Assembly (NCBI RefSeq): GCF_900106045.1
Contig: NZ_LT629802.1
Location: forward strand, 5,642,001-5,706,000
DNA length: 64,000 nucleotides
Source of the DNA: Pseudomonas mucidolens
GTDB lineage: Bacteria; Pseudomonadota; Gammaproteobacteria; Pseudomonadales; Pseudomonadaceae
Reading direction: 5' to 3'
In this document: in pieces, positions 20,242 to 27,812 of the stretch
How the letters are laid out: the number at the start of each line of letters is the position of its first letter
Position numbering within the stretch: the stretch's first letter is position 1
Made by a program: the position numbers and the translations under genes
The notes under the pieces: generated by a model
Told to the model about the DNA's origin: nothing
Seen by the model: only the letters and a program-made list of their open reading frames with translations
Database searches by the model: none

Positions 20242-21523
20242 GATCCTGGCTCCGAGGCTGTTGGATGAAGGGTTTCAAGCGCGGTTTATGCGCTGGCAGC
20301 CCGCCGATCCAGGCCGGGAAATGACGCAACACATGGAACACCATAAAACCCACGGTGACCCGCCATAACCAGCCGCGTGGGGTGCGGTTTTCCGGCATGG
20401 TCTTGCAATGGTTCCTGCTCAACACTTCCAGGCGTTCATACAGCTGTTGATTGAAGCCTTGGTCATGAATCAGCACATTGGCTTCCAGGTTCAACGACAG
20501 ACTCAGCGGATCGAGATTACTCGAACCCACGGTGCTCCAGTCATCGTCCACCAGCGCCACCTTGCCGTGCAGCGGCCGCTCGCAGTATTCGTGGATGACC
20601 ACGCCTTCCTTGAGCAAATAGTCGTAAAGCATGCGCGCCGCCAGCTTGGCCAGTAGTACGTCCGGTTCGCCTTGCAGGATCAGTTGTACGTGCACACCAC
20701 GTCGGGCGGCATTTCTGATTTCCCGCAGCAAGCGATAGCCCGGAAAGAAATAGGCGTTGGCAATCACCACCCGCTGTTGTGCCTTGCGCAAGGCGTGCAG
20801 GTAAGCTTCTTCGATGTCCGAGCGGTGTAGCAGGTTGTCGCGGTAGATCAGCCGTACCCAGCCATCACCGTCACCCGGAGCCCAGAGCGACGGGCGTTGT
20901 CCCCGGCGCCGCCAGCCGCGCCGCGTGCGCACCTGGCGACCGCTTTGCGCCAAGGCGAAGTGGTGCAAATCTGCCACCGCCGGCCCGGTCACCTGCACCG
21001 CGTAATCCTGCTTGGCCTCGGGACCGAAATCCCCCAGGTGATCGGCGGAAAAGTTGATCCCGCCGATAAACCCGACAGTGGCATCGACCACCACGATCTT
21101 GCGGTGCAGGCGGCGGAACCAGTTGGTACGCACCCCCAGGGTCTTGGAGGCTGGATCGAAGATCTGCACTGACACCCCGGCCGCTGCCAGTTCACCCAGA
21201 AAGCCCGGGCTCAGCTCGCCGCAACCAAAGCCGTCGAGGCTGACCACCACGTTTACGCCGCGCTGCGCCGCCTCGATCAGAATGCCTTGCAGCTCGTGAC
21301 CGACCTTGTCCTCGAACAGAATAAAGGTCTCCAGCAGAATCTCCCGGCGCGCCTCGCGCAACGCATCGAAGACCTTGGGAAAGTACGCCTCGCCGTTTTC
21401 CAGCAGTTCAATCTGGTTGCCAGGCTGCCAGCCGTAGTCCAGGTCACGGGTATTGGCTTCCTGCGGCGGCTGATCGGTGGCGATGTGCTCCACCGCGACC
21501 TTTTCCACGGGGGCACTGTTCAT
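20219..21523 (-). CDS. clsB: Cardiolipin synthase B
   Basis: Phospholipase-D-superfamily enzyme condensing phosphatidylglycerol to cardiolipin at the inner membrane. 434 residues with two HKD motifs: His140/Lys142/Asp147 (LHRKIVVVD) and His319/Lys321/Asp326 (LHGKVALVDD). Starts with ATGA overlapping the stop of the preceding phosphatase gene, so the three genes are one operon. Confidence 0.92.
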   Translation of the reverse strand: MNSAPVEKVAVEHIATDQPPQEANTRDLDYGWQPGNQIELLENGEAYFPKVFDALREARREILLETFILFEDKVGHELQGILIEAAQRGVNVVVSLDGFGCGELSPGFLGELAAAGVSVQIFDPASKTLGVRTNWFRRLHRKIVVVDATVGFIGGINFSADHLGDFGPEAKQDYAVQVTGPAVADLHHFALAQSGRQVRTRRGWRRRGQRPSLWAPGDGDGWVRLIYRDNLLHRSDIEEAYLHALRKAQQRVVIANAYFFPGYRLLREIRNAARRGVHVQLILQGEPDVLLAKLAARMLYDYLLKEGVVIHEYCERPLHGKVALVDDDWSTVGSSNLDPLSLSLNLEANVLIHDQGFNQQLYERLEVLSRNHCKTMPENRTPRGWLWRVTVGFMVFHVLRHFPAWIGGLPAHKPRLKPFIQQPRSQDHDPSPRG

Positions 21524-22299
21524 AGTTCGACCTCCACTGACAGGGGCGCGTGATCGGACAGATGGGACCAGGGACGGGAGGTCAGCACGTGCGGTCGATG
21601 CGCCTTGAGGTTGCGCACATAGATGCGGTCCAGCGCCAACAGCGGCAGCCGCGCCGGGAACGTGCGTGCGTGCTTGCCATGGGCGTGCGCAAACACCTCT
21701 TGCAGACCGCTCTGGCTAAGGTCGGCCTGCTGGCGCCAGTCGTTGAAATCGCCGGCGACAATCAACGGTGCGTCGTCAGGGATTTCGCTGATGCGCCGGG
21801 CCAACAACTTCAGTTGCTGCTGGCGATGCACTTCCCGTAACCCCAGGTGAACGCAGATGGCATGCAGCTCTTTGGTGCTGCCGGGCAGGCGCAATACGCA
21901 GTGCAACAGTCCGCGACTTTCATGGCCGCTCTGGGAAATGTCGAGATTTTCATGCTGGATGATCTGGAATTTCGACAGCAGCGCGTTGCCATGATCGCCG
22001 TGGGGATATACCGCATTGCGGCCATAGGCGAATTGCGGCCAGATGCTGTCGGCGAGAAATTCATACTGGGGCATGCTCGGCCAGTTGCTGTAGCGTTGAG
22101 GATGCCGCTCGTGGGTGCCGTGGATTTCCTGCAGGAACACCACGTCGGCGGCCTCGCTGCGAATCGCTTCGCGCAGCTCCGGCAAGATGAACCGTCGGTT
22201 CAGGGCGGTGAAGCCCTTGTGGGTGTTGACCGTCAACACGGTAAAGCGCGTGATGGCGGCGCTGGGCGTGACAGGCACCCATTCTGGAATCGCAGCCAT
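21520..22299 (-). CDS. Endonuclease/exonuclease/phosphatase family protein (YbhP-like)
   Basis: 259-residue enzyme of the DNase I/inositol-phosphatase fold. Metal and catalytic motifs: VNTHKGF, VVFLQEIHGTHE (near 53), ICVHLGLRE, IVAGDFNDW (near 192) and SDHAPLSVEV at the end. First gene of the ybhP-clsB-ybhN operon, with GAGGAGC before the ATG. Phosphodiesterase or phospholipid-related activity is inferred from the neighbours. Confidence 0.88.
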   Translation of the reverse strand: MAAIPEWVPVTPSAAITRFTVLTVNTHKGFTALNRRFILPELREAIRSEAADVVFLQEIHGTHERHPQRYSNWPSMPQYEFLADSIWPQFAYGRNAVYPHGDHGNALLSKFQIIQHENLDISQSGHESRGLLHCVLRLPGSTKELHAICVHLGLREVHRQQQLKLLARRISEIPDDAPLIVAGDFNDWRQQADLSQSGLQEVFAHAHGKHARTFPARLPLLALDRIYVRNLKAHRPHVLTSRPWSHLSDHAPLSVEVEL

Positions 22300-22563
22300 G
22301 GTTGCTCCTCTGGATGATATGTCGAATGACCTCCGTTTAAGGCTGACTATGATTTTCCAGAGAAAGTTTCGATGGTCCTACGGACGGCACACCTCCAGCG
22401 GCAAAGCGCAGGACCCAAAGGGTACTCACGGGCCAAGGCACTTTATAAGTGACGGTTGCGCTACAAACCCGCAAAATGCCACGATCTGGAAAATACCCAC
22501 GGCACGGCTTATCCGCCTGTCGATAATAGCCATCGTTCCAAACAGGCCGGGCCTGCTCAATCT

Positions 22564-23448
22564 ATGCGAATGCGCCTTATGTTACTGGGCGGCGGGAATG
22601 CCCTTGGGCAGGCGCTGATTCGCCTCGGTGCGGAGGAAGACATCGGCTTCCTCGCCCCGCGTCCGCCCCAGGACGGCTGGGATGCCGCCAGCCTCACCCA
22701 ATTGCTCGACGACACCCGTCCCGACGCCTTGATCAACCTCGCCTATTACTTCGACTGGTTTCAGGCGGAGGCAGTCAACGAGGCCCGTCTGGCCGCGCAG
22801 GAACTGGCGGTCGAACGGCTGGCCGAGCTGTGTCAGCATCACACCATCACGTTGCTGCAACCCTCCAGCTATCGGGTGTTCGACGGCTCGCGTGCCACGG
22901 CCTACAGCGAAAAAGACGAACCGGTGCCGCTGGGCTTGCGCGGGCAGGCGTTATGGCGGATCGAGCAAAGTGTACGCGCCACCTGTCCGCAGCATGTGCT
23001 GTTGCGCTTTGGCTGGCTGCTCGATGACAGCGTCGACGGCACGCTCGGGCGTTTCCTGGCACGTGCCGAGACACTGCAGGAATTGTTGCTGGCCGATGAC
23101 CGACGGGGCAATCCGACGCCAGTGGACGATGCGGCGCGGGTGATTATTTCCGTACTCAAGCAGCTCGATTGCGCGGCGCCGCTGTGGGGCACCTATCACT
23201 ACGCCGGGCAAGAAGCGACCACGCCAGTGGCGCTGGGTCAGGCGATCCTCAGCGAGGCGCGCAATTTTCATGCGCTGGCGGTCGAGTCCCCCACGCCCCA
23301 GGCTCACGCCGCCCGGCCGGACGCCGCCGATGAACCGCAACATGCGGTGCTGGCCTGCAAGAAAATCCTCCACACCTTCGGCATCAAGCCGCGCGCGTGG
23401 CGGGCCGCACTCCCGGTCTTGTTGGATAGGTTCTATCGCCATGGCTGA
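22564..23448 (+). CDS. RmlD-like sugar-nucleotide-binding/NAD(P) protein
   Basis: 294-residue short-chain dehydrogenase-like protein from MRMRLMLLGGGNALGQALIR (dinucleotide-binding glycine motif). The catalytic-type YxxxK is not obvious: PSSYRVFDG and GQALWRIEQSVRAT occupy those places. The start is chosen at the Rossmann motif; an in-frame ATG 36 codons earlier adds a non-conserved tail, and no good ribosome-binding site precedes either. Its stop overlaps, by eight bases, the start of the epimerase remnant at 23441. Confidence 0.75.
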   Translation: MRMRLMLLGGGNALGQALIRLGAEEDIGFLAPRPPQDGWDAASLTQLLDDTRPDALINLAYYFDWFQAEAVNEARLAAQELAVERLAELCQHHTITLLQPSSYRVFDGSRATAYSEKDEPVPLGLRGQALWRIEQSVRATCPQHVLLRFGWLLDDSVDGTLGRFLARAETLQELLLADDRRGNPTPVDDAARVIISVLKQLDCAAPLWGTYHYAGQEATTPVALGQAILSEARNFHALAVESPTPQAHAARPDAADEPQHAVLACKKILHTFGIKPRAWRAALPVLLDRFYRHG

Positions 23449-23530
23449 AGGCTTTGTATCAATCATCGACGGCGCAGGTTTTATTGGTCCGCACCTGCCT
23501 GACGCCTTGCTCGCCAAACGCCATCACTGA
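23441..23530 (+). pseudogene. N-terminal stub of a lost NAD-dependent epimerase
   Basis: Encodes only 29 residues. The stretch SIIDGAGFIGPHLPDALLAK is a decayed version of the Rossmann start of sugar epimerases (normally TGGAGFIGSHLxDALL). ATGGCTGA overlaps the stop of the RmlD-like gene, the arrangement of a coupled operon partner. The frame stops at 23530 and the sequence then runs straight into a partial MITE-like repeat, so the rest of the gene was probably removed by deletion. Confidence 0.65.
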
Positions 23531-23548
23531 GGGTATTCCCCCGGCAAG

Positions 23549-23617
23549 TCCGCTCGCCACAGCAGCTCAATCTGCTTGGATTTAAGCGTTGAGGCAAAGT
23601 TGTGTAGATACCTATGC
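23549..23617. repeat. Partial copy of the MITE-like composite repeat
   Basis: Right half only of the element at 23624-23855; matches 23788-23855 closely (CTCGCCAC, then GCTTGGATTTAA.CGTTGAGGCAAA, then the terminal TGTGTAGATACCTATGC). It is separated by TTATGA from the full copy, and their facing ends form a 46-base palindrome (23598-23643, 21-base arms with one mismatch). Confidence 0.8.
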
Positions 23618-23623
23618 TTATGA

Positions 23624-23855
23624 GCATAGGCATCTACACAACTTTCAAAAACTGACGAACTTCCCTGTGGCGAGCGGGCTTGCCCCGCGCTGGGCTGCGA
23701 AGCAGCCCCAAAACCAGCCGCTACGAAGTATCTGACACACCGCATTCGGCTTACTGGGGCTGCTTCGCAGCCCAGCGCGGGGCAAGCCCGCTCGCCACAA
23801 CAGCCCTATCCGCTTGGATTTAAACGTTGAGGCAAAGGTGTGTAGATACCTATGC
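23624..23855. mobile_element. MITE-like element with nested REPIN
   Basis: 232-base non-coding element. Terminal inverted repeats GCATAGGCATCTACACA (23624-23640) and TGTGTAGATACCTATGC (23839-23855) match at 16 of 17 positions. It is flanked by a direct repeat TTATGA on both sides (23618-23623, 23856-23861), as expected of a six-base target-site duplication, although tandem duplication with the partial copy could also give this. A REPIN sits inside. A second copy is at 47883-48031. No transposase is present, so movement would need an enzyme in trans. Confidence 0.7.
23667..23798. repeat. REPIN (paired inverted REP sequences)
   Basis: Two perfectly inverted 43-base arms (23667-23709 and 23756-23798) beginning GTGGCGAGCGGGCTTGCCCC, with a 46-base spacer. 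The same REPIN, spacer included, recurs in reverse orientation at 53365-53496. Confidence 0.9.
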
Positions 23856-23927
23856 TTATGAGTGAAGGATGGGTGCGCTTGCTGAGGCGATAATGCAAAT
23901 GTCCACACTGTAACTGTCCGCTGACTT

Positions 23928-23957
23928 AAAGCCTGCATCGTAGATGTGGGCTTTTTT
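23928..23957 (+). terminator. Orphan intrinsic terminator
   Basis: Stem AAAGCCTGCATC / GATGTGGGCTTT with loop GTA, followed by TTT. No gene ends here now; it may be the original terminator of the operon that ended with the lost epimerase gene. Confidence 0.7.
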
Positions 23958-23982
23958 ATTTGAGTGATGTAAACAAAAAACT

Positions 23983-24227
23983 ACTTGTATGCTAGCCGCT
24001 GTTTATTCGATGAGTTGTATCGCATATACCTGCTTATCGCTAATGCGTATTAAAAACTGTCACTTTTCACAGCTGACGGCTCTTGTCATTCCCGCTACAT
24101 TTGATTTCGAAAGGCAAAATAAGTGGCTCATCTTTTTAGGCGGATGACTCACTTTAAGAAATGGTGAAGGGCATCATCGAACGGTACGAAGTAACAGGTA
24201 TGCAATCAAAAATAAGGGGAGGTTAAA
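23983..24227 (+). promoter_or_regulatory. Duplicated AT-rich upstream region of propeller gene 1
   Basis: About 245 bases clearly related to 25306-25547 ahead of propeller gene 2: shared blocks include ACTTGTATGCT, TGCGTATTAAAAACTGT, TTTTAGGCGGATG.CTCACTTTAA and GGTGAA.G.CATC. Conservation this far upstream suggests the promoter and control sites were copied with the gene. Confidence 0.55.
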
Positions 24228-25154
24228 ATGTTTGATCTACCGGAACCTGAAGAATCCGAGTTGCCCGAAGAGCTGCAGAAAGCCGAGTTGAATTGGCCCT
24301 TCATCGATTATGTGAGAGATGGGGCGGTAGTGAGTCCCGTGGCGGCCGTGGAATTTAATGGCAGTTTGCAAATTTTTTATGTCAGGCGGACCGAAAACGG
24401 AAATGTATTGGCTCATACTCAGTTCACTGGGAAGTCCGATAAAAACCGGGTCATAAAAGTGGTAGACGGTCCTGAAATCGCGAGTATGAGCGAACTCCGG
24501 CCAGCAGTGGCTGTTTATAATGACTTACTCTATTGTATTTATGTTCGCACGGACATGGCAATGTGGTGCTCAACGTATGATGGCATTGCGTGGAATGGGC
24601 CTCACAGTGTTGAGGCGAATAGCGTGATCGGGCCGGGAGTGGCGGTGACGGATGTACGGGGTTTGGAATTGACCTTGATTTTTCAAGAGGAAGGACCGTT
24701 AAGCGCTTCTTATAATAATGATGGTAAGGAGTGGCATTCGATGAATCTTGCTTATTTTAATCCAGACCGACCACAAAGTGGTGTAGCGGTGGCTGCTTTT
24801 AAAGGTACGGCTTGTGTGGCTTTTAACGATGTGTCCGCAGAGGGAGCGTGCATTATGCCTATGCCCAATGGTTCTCTCCCTCTCCAGCTCGAAGTGGATT
24901 TTACCTATTTGGCGGTAGGCTCGCCGTCGCTTTGTGCGTCACACGGAAAACTTTATTGTGCAACCACTCACGCTCCAACCAATGCTTGTTTAATCTCCAG
25001 TTACCCCAACCCCAACTCAGACTGGTCTGAACCCCAAGCTATCCATGGGCTGAGATTAAAAGGCTCACCTTGTCTGGCAGAGTTTAAAGGCAGCCTATAT
25101 TTGCTTAGTGTGAATACTGTTGGTGTAGATATTTTTAAAAAGAGCAATGATTAA
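24228..25154 (+). CDS. Beta-propeller lectin-like protein, paralogue 1
   Basis: 308 residues, no signal peptide or membrane segment. After a conserved acidic leader (MFDLPEPEESELPEELQ), six repeats of roughly 44-55 residues begin near 36, 91, 135, 184, 232 and 280, each with a pattern like SPxxAxxxGxLYxxY followed by a loop ending W(S/N)xP. This is the look of a six-bladed beta-propeller as in sugar-binding lectins and sialidase-like folds. GGGGAGG precedes the ATG. First of three tandem paralogues in an AT-rich segment. Function unknown; glycan or surface binding is inferred. Confidence 0.7.
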   Translation: MFDLPEPEESELPEELQKAELNWPFIDYVRDGAVVSPVAAVEFNGSLQIFYVRRTENGNVLAHTQFTGKSDKNRVIKVVDGPEIASMSELRPAVAVYNDLLYCIYVRTDMAMWCSTYDGIAWNGPHSVEANSVIGPGVAVTDVRGLELTLIFQEEGPLSASYNNDGKEWHSMNLAYFNPDRPQSGVAVAAFKGTACVAFNDVSAEGACIMPMPNGSLPLQLEVDFTYLAVGSPSLCASHGKLYCATTHAPTNACLISSYPNPNSDWSEPQAIHGLRLKGSPCLAEFKGSLYLLSVNTVGVDIFKKSND

Positions 25155-25547
25155 GCGTATTGTAGAGGGGGAGGGCGTGTTGAAAGTGAACTATAGTCCC
25201 GTATATTTATACTCATTGAGTAATTTCCATATGTTCAATTGGGTAGCGACCTTAGAGATTGTCTGTTGTGAAAAAGTGTGTGTATTGGCATGAGATAAAG
25301 AAAATACTTGTATGCTTTTCACCGCTTATTCTGTGAAGTGTGGTTTGTTTGGGTGCTTATCACTATTGCGTATTAAAAACTGTTGCTTCTTACAGGTGAC
25401 GAACTTTGACATGACGGTTACCTTGAGCCTCGAAAGGTTAAATAAGTAACTCATCATTTTAGGCGGATGTCTCACTTTAAATAAATGGTGAAAGACATCG
25501 TCGAGTGGTACAAAACAACAGGTATGCAAAAATAGATGGAGGTTAAA
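25155..25547. other. Intergenic region between propeller genes 1 and 2
   Basis: 393 bases without a gene. The first part (to about 25255) resembles the downstream sequences of genes 2 and 3 (shared TTCAATTGG(G/A)TA). The second part (25306-25547) is the duplicated upstream region. Hence the duplication unit included gene, upstream and downstream DNA. Confidence 0.65.
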
Positions 25548-26483
25548 ATGTTTGATCTACCAGAGCCCGAAAAATCCGAGCTGTCCGAAGAACTGCAGAA
25601 AACCGAGTTGAATTGGCCCTTCATCGATTATGTCAGAGATGGGGCGGTAGCAAGTCCCGTGGCGGCTGTGGAATTTAACGGGAAACTGGAAATTTTGTAT
25701 CTCAGGCAGACCGAAAATGGAAATGTGTTAGTTCATACCCAGTTCACGGGAAGCGCTGATAAGAACCGGGCTATAAAAGTGGCAGACGGGCCTGAGTTTG
25801 TGGGCATCAGCAAGTTCAAACCTGCGGTGGCTGTTTATGAAGACTTACTCTTTTGTTTTTATGTTCATGCGGATGATGCGGCAGTGTGCTACTCAACGTA
25901 CGATGGCACCGGGTGGAAGGGACCTCACAGAATTCAGGGGCGTACCTTGAGTGAACTGGGAGCTGCGGTAAGACGTAACAAATGGGATGATTTGGAATTG
26001 ACCTTGATTTTTAAAGAGATTAATCCAAGGGAGTTTATATTTCTACATAACAGTGGTAGCGAATGGCGGTCAACATTTCGTAGGTGTTCTACCCCAAGTG
26101 CACCACGCTCTGGTATTGCGGCGGCTGCTTTTGAAGATAAATTTTATGCGGCTTTTAATGATATATTAACAGATAATACGTACATTCTTCCTCCGTCCGA
26201 TGACGATACCCAACCCTATACCCAACTCGCAATAAAGTTGACCTATTCGGCAGCAGGCTCGGCGTCGATTTGTGCATCAAAAGGCAAGCTTTACTGCGCA
26301 TCTGCTCACAAGTCAACCAATGCCTGTTTGATCTCCAGTTACTCAGACTCGGTCTGGTCTGAACCCCAAGCTATCCATGGGCTGAGATTAAAGGGCTCAC
26401 CTTGTTTGGCGGAGTTTAAAGGCGATTTATATTTACTTAGCGTAGATGCTGTTGGTGTAGACATTTTCAAAAGTGAGCAATAA
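25548..26483 (+). CDS. Beta-propeller lectin-like protein, paralogue 2
   Basis: 311 residues from MFDLPEPEKSELSEELQ. I chose ATG 25548 over the in-frame ATG at 25536 because it matches both paralogues and is preceded by GGAGG. Same six-repeat layout as its neighbour; the third repeat (GAAVRRNKWDDLELTLIFKE) and fourth are the most diverged. The last third is nearly identical to paralogue 3 at DNA level, with 113 identical bases (26269-26381). No signal peptide. Confidence 0.7.
   Translation: MFDLPEPEKSELSEELQKTELNWPFIDYVRDGAVASPVAAVEFNGKLEILYLRQTENGNVLVHTQFTGSADKNRAIKVADGPEFVGISKFKPAVAVYEDLLFCFYVHADDAAVCYSTYDGTGWKGPHRIQGRTLSELGAAVRRNKWDDLELTLIFKEINPREFIFLHNSGSEWRSTFRRCSTPSAPRSGIAAAAFEDKFYAAFNDILTDNTYILPPSDDDTQPYTQLAIKLTYSAAGSASICASKGKLYCASAHKSTNACLISSYSDSVWSEPQAIHGLRLKGSPCLAEFKGDLYLLSVDAVGVDIFKSEQ
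26269..26381 (+). repeat. 113-base identical block shared by propeller genes 2 and 3
   Basis: 26269-26381 equals 27403-27515 base for base, while the same genes differ at many positions elsewhere. It encodes the fifth repeat (SKGKLYCASAHKSTNACLIS). Best explained by gene conversion or recent unequal recombination. Confidence 0.85.
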
Positions 26484-26699
26484 CTAAGCATGTTGTAAAG
26501 GTGCGTTGGAAATGGGCTATATATTGGTGTGCTTATAATTCCATTAGCCATGCCCACGTATTCAATTGGATAATGGTTTAAATGTAGGTTTTGTCATGAA
26601 TCAGACCTTTCATTAAATAGGTTGTGAAGAGCATGGACGAGCGGGATGGAGCAGCAGACATGTAACCATCTTTTCGAAAAAAAATATGTGGAGGTTTAA

Positions 26700-27617
26700 A
26701 TGTTTGATCTTCCTGAACCTAAAAAAACCGAGCTGCCCGAAGAACTGCAGAAAACTGAGTTGAATTGGCCCTACATCGATTATGTCAGAGACCGGGCGGT
26801 AGCGAGTCCCGCGGCGGCTGTTGAGTTTAATGGCGTGTTGGAGATTTTTTATGTCAGGCAGACCGAAAACGGGAATGTTTTGGCTCATACCCAATTCATC
26901 GGGAGCGCTGATAAGAACCGAGTGATAACAGTAGCAGACGGCCCTGAGTTCGCGGGTATCAGCGGGCTTAGGCCAGCGGTGCTTGTTTATGAACATTTAC
27001 TCTATTGTTTTTATGTTCGCACGGATAAGGCTATGTGTTATTCAATCTATGATGGTGCGAAGTGGACTGGGCCCCACCGTGCTCCAGTGGATAGCATGAG
27101 CGGGCCGGGAGTGGCGGTGGAGTATGATGCATGGAGTTTTGACTTGACATTGGTTTTTCAAGAGATGTCCAAATGCGTGCTAAGCATTCGTCATTATAAC
27201 GGTAGCAAATGGAGTTCGAGAGATCTGGATTCCAACCCCACTGTACCTTTGGGTGGTGTAGCGGTGGCTGCTTTTGAAGATATGGTTTATGTGGCTTTGA
27301 ACGACATAATGATAGGGGAGGGGACGTACATAATGCCTATGCTTTATGATGTTCCTCAGACCGAAATAAATTTGACCTATTCAGCAGCAGGCTCGCCGTC
27401 GCTTTGTGCATCAAAAGGCAAGCTTTACTGCGCATCTGCTCACAAGTCAACCAATGCCTGTTTGATCTCCAGTTACTCAGACTCGGTCTGGTCTGAACCC
27501 CAAGCTATCCATGGGTTGAGGTTAAAAGGCTCACCTTGTTTGGCGGAATTTAAAGGCAGTTTATATTTGCTTAGCGTGAATACTGTTGGTGTGGATATTT
27601 TCAAATGTGATCAATGA
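26700..27617 (+). CDS. Beta-propeller lectin-like protein, paralogue 3
   Basis: 305 residues from MFDLPEPKKTELPEELQ, the same leader and six-repeat pattern as the two genes before it. GGAGG lies seven bases before the ATG. Only the proximal 90 bases of the upstream region resemble the other two copies, so its expression may depend on read-through. No signal peptide or membrane segment. Ends in VNTVGVDIFKCDQ. Function unknown, probably the same binding role with different specificity. Confidence 0.7.
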   Translation: MFDLPEPKKTELPEELQKTELNWPYIDYVRDRAVASPAAAVEFNGVLEIFYVRQTENGNVLAHTQFIGSADKNRVITVADGPEFAGISGLRPAVLVYEHLLYCFYVRTDKAMCYSIYDGAKWTGPHRAPVDSMSGPGVAVEYDAWSFDLTLVFQEMSKCVLSIRHYNGSKWSSRDLDSNPTVPLGGVAVAAFEDMVYVALNDIMIGEGTYIMPMLYDVPQTEINLTYSAAGSPSLCASKGKLYCASAHKSTNACLISSYSDSVWSEPQAIHGLRLKGSPCLAEFKGSLYLLSVNTVGVDIFKCDQ

Positions 27618-27812
27618 CTAAAACCGGTGTGGAGAATCAGAGGAGTGTGTTGAAAAGTTAAACTATATATCTGTGTGCGTGTAATTCCATAACTCATGTC
27701 CATGCATTCAATTGGGTAATGCGCTAAGTGGTTATTCTCTGTGAGGGAATAGTGTGGTTTTGCTGTGCTCTTGGCATAGAACTTCTAATGAACTTAATAT
27801 GAGAGAGACGCT

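Larger units (their letters stand above)
23531..24227. other. Repeat-rich junction between core genome and accessory island
   Basis: 697 bases with no convincing gene. In order: a truncated copy of a composite repeat (23536-23617), a complete copy with terminal inverted repeats and a nested REPIN (23624-23855), an orphan intrinsic terminator (23928-23957), and from about 23983 an AT-rich promoter region duplicated again before the second propeller gene. Confidence 0.8.

Noticed and set aside
23590..23860. CRISPR array
   Set aside because: The repeats are inverted, long and few, with no regular spacers and no cas genes.
23645..23938. Open frames across the repeat region (also near 53223-53734)
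   Set aside because: They translate REPIN arms; similar peptides arise at each REPIN, so they are repeat artefacts.
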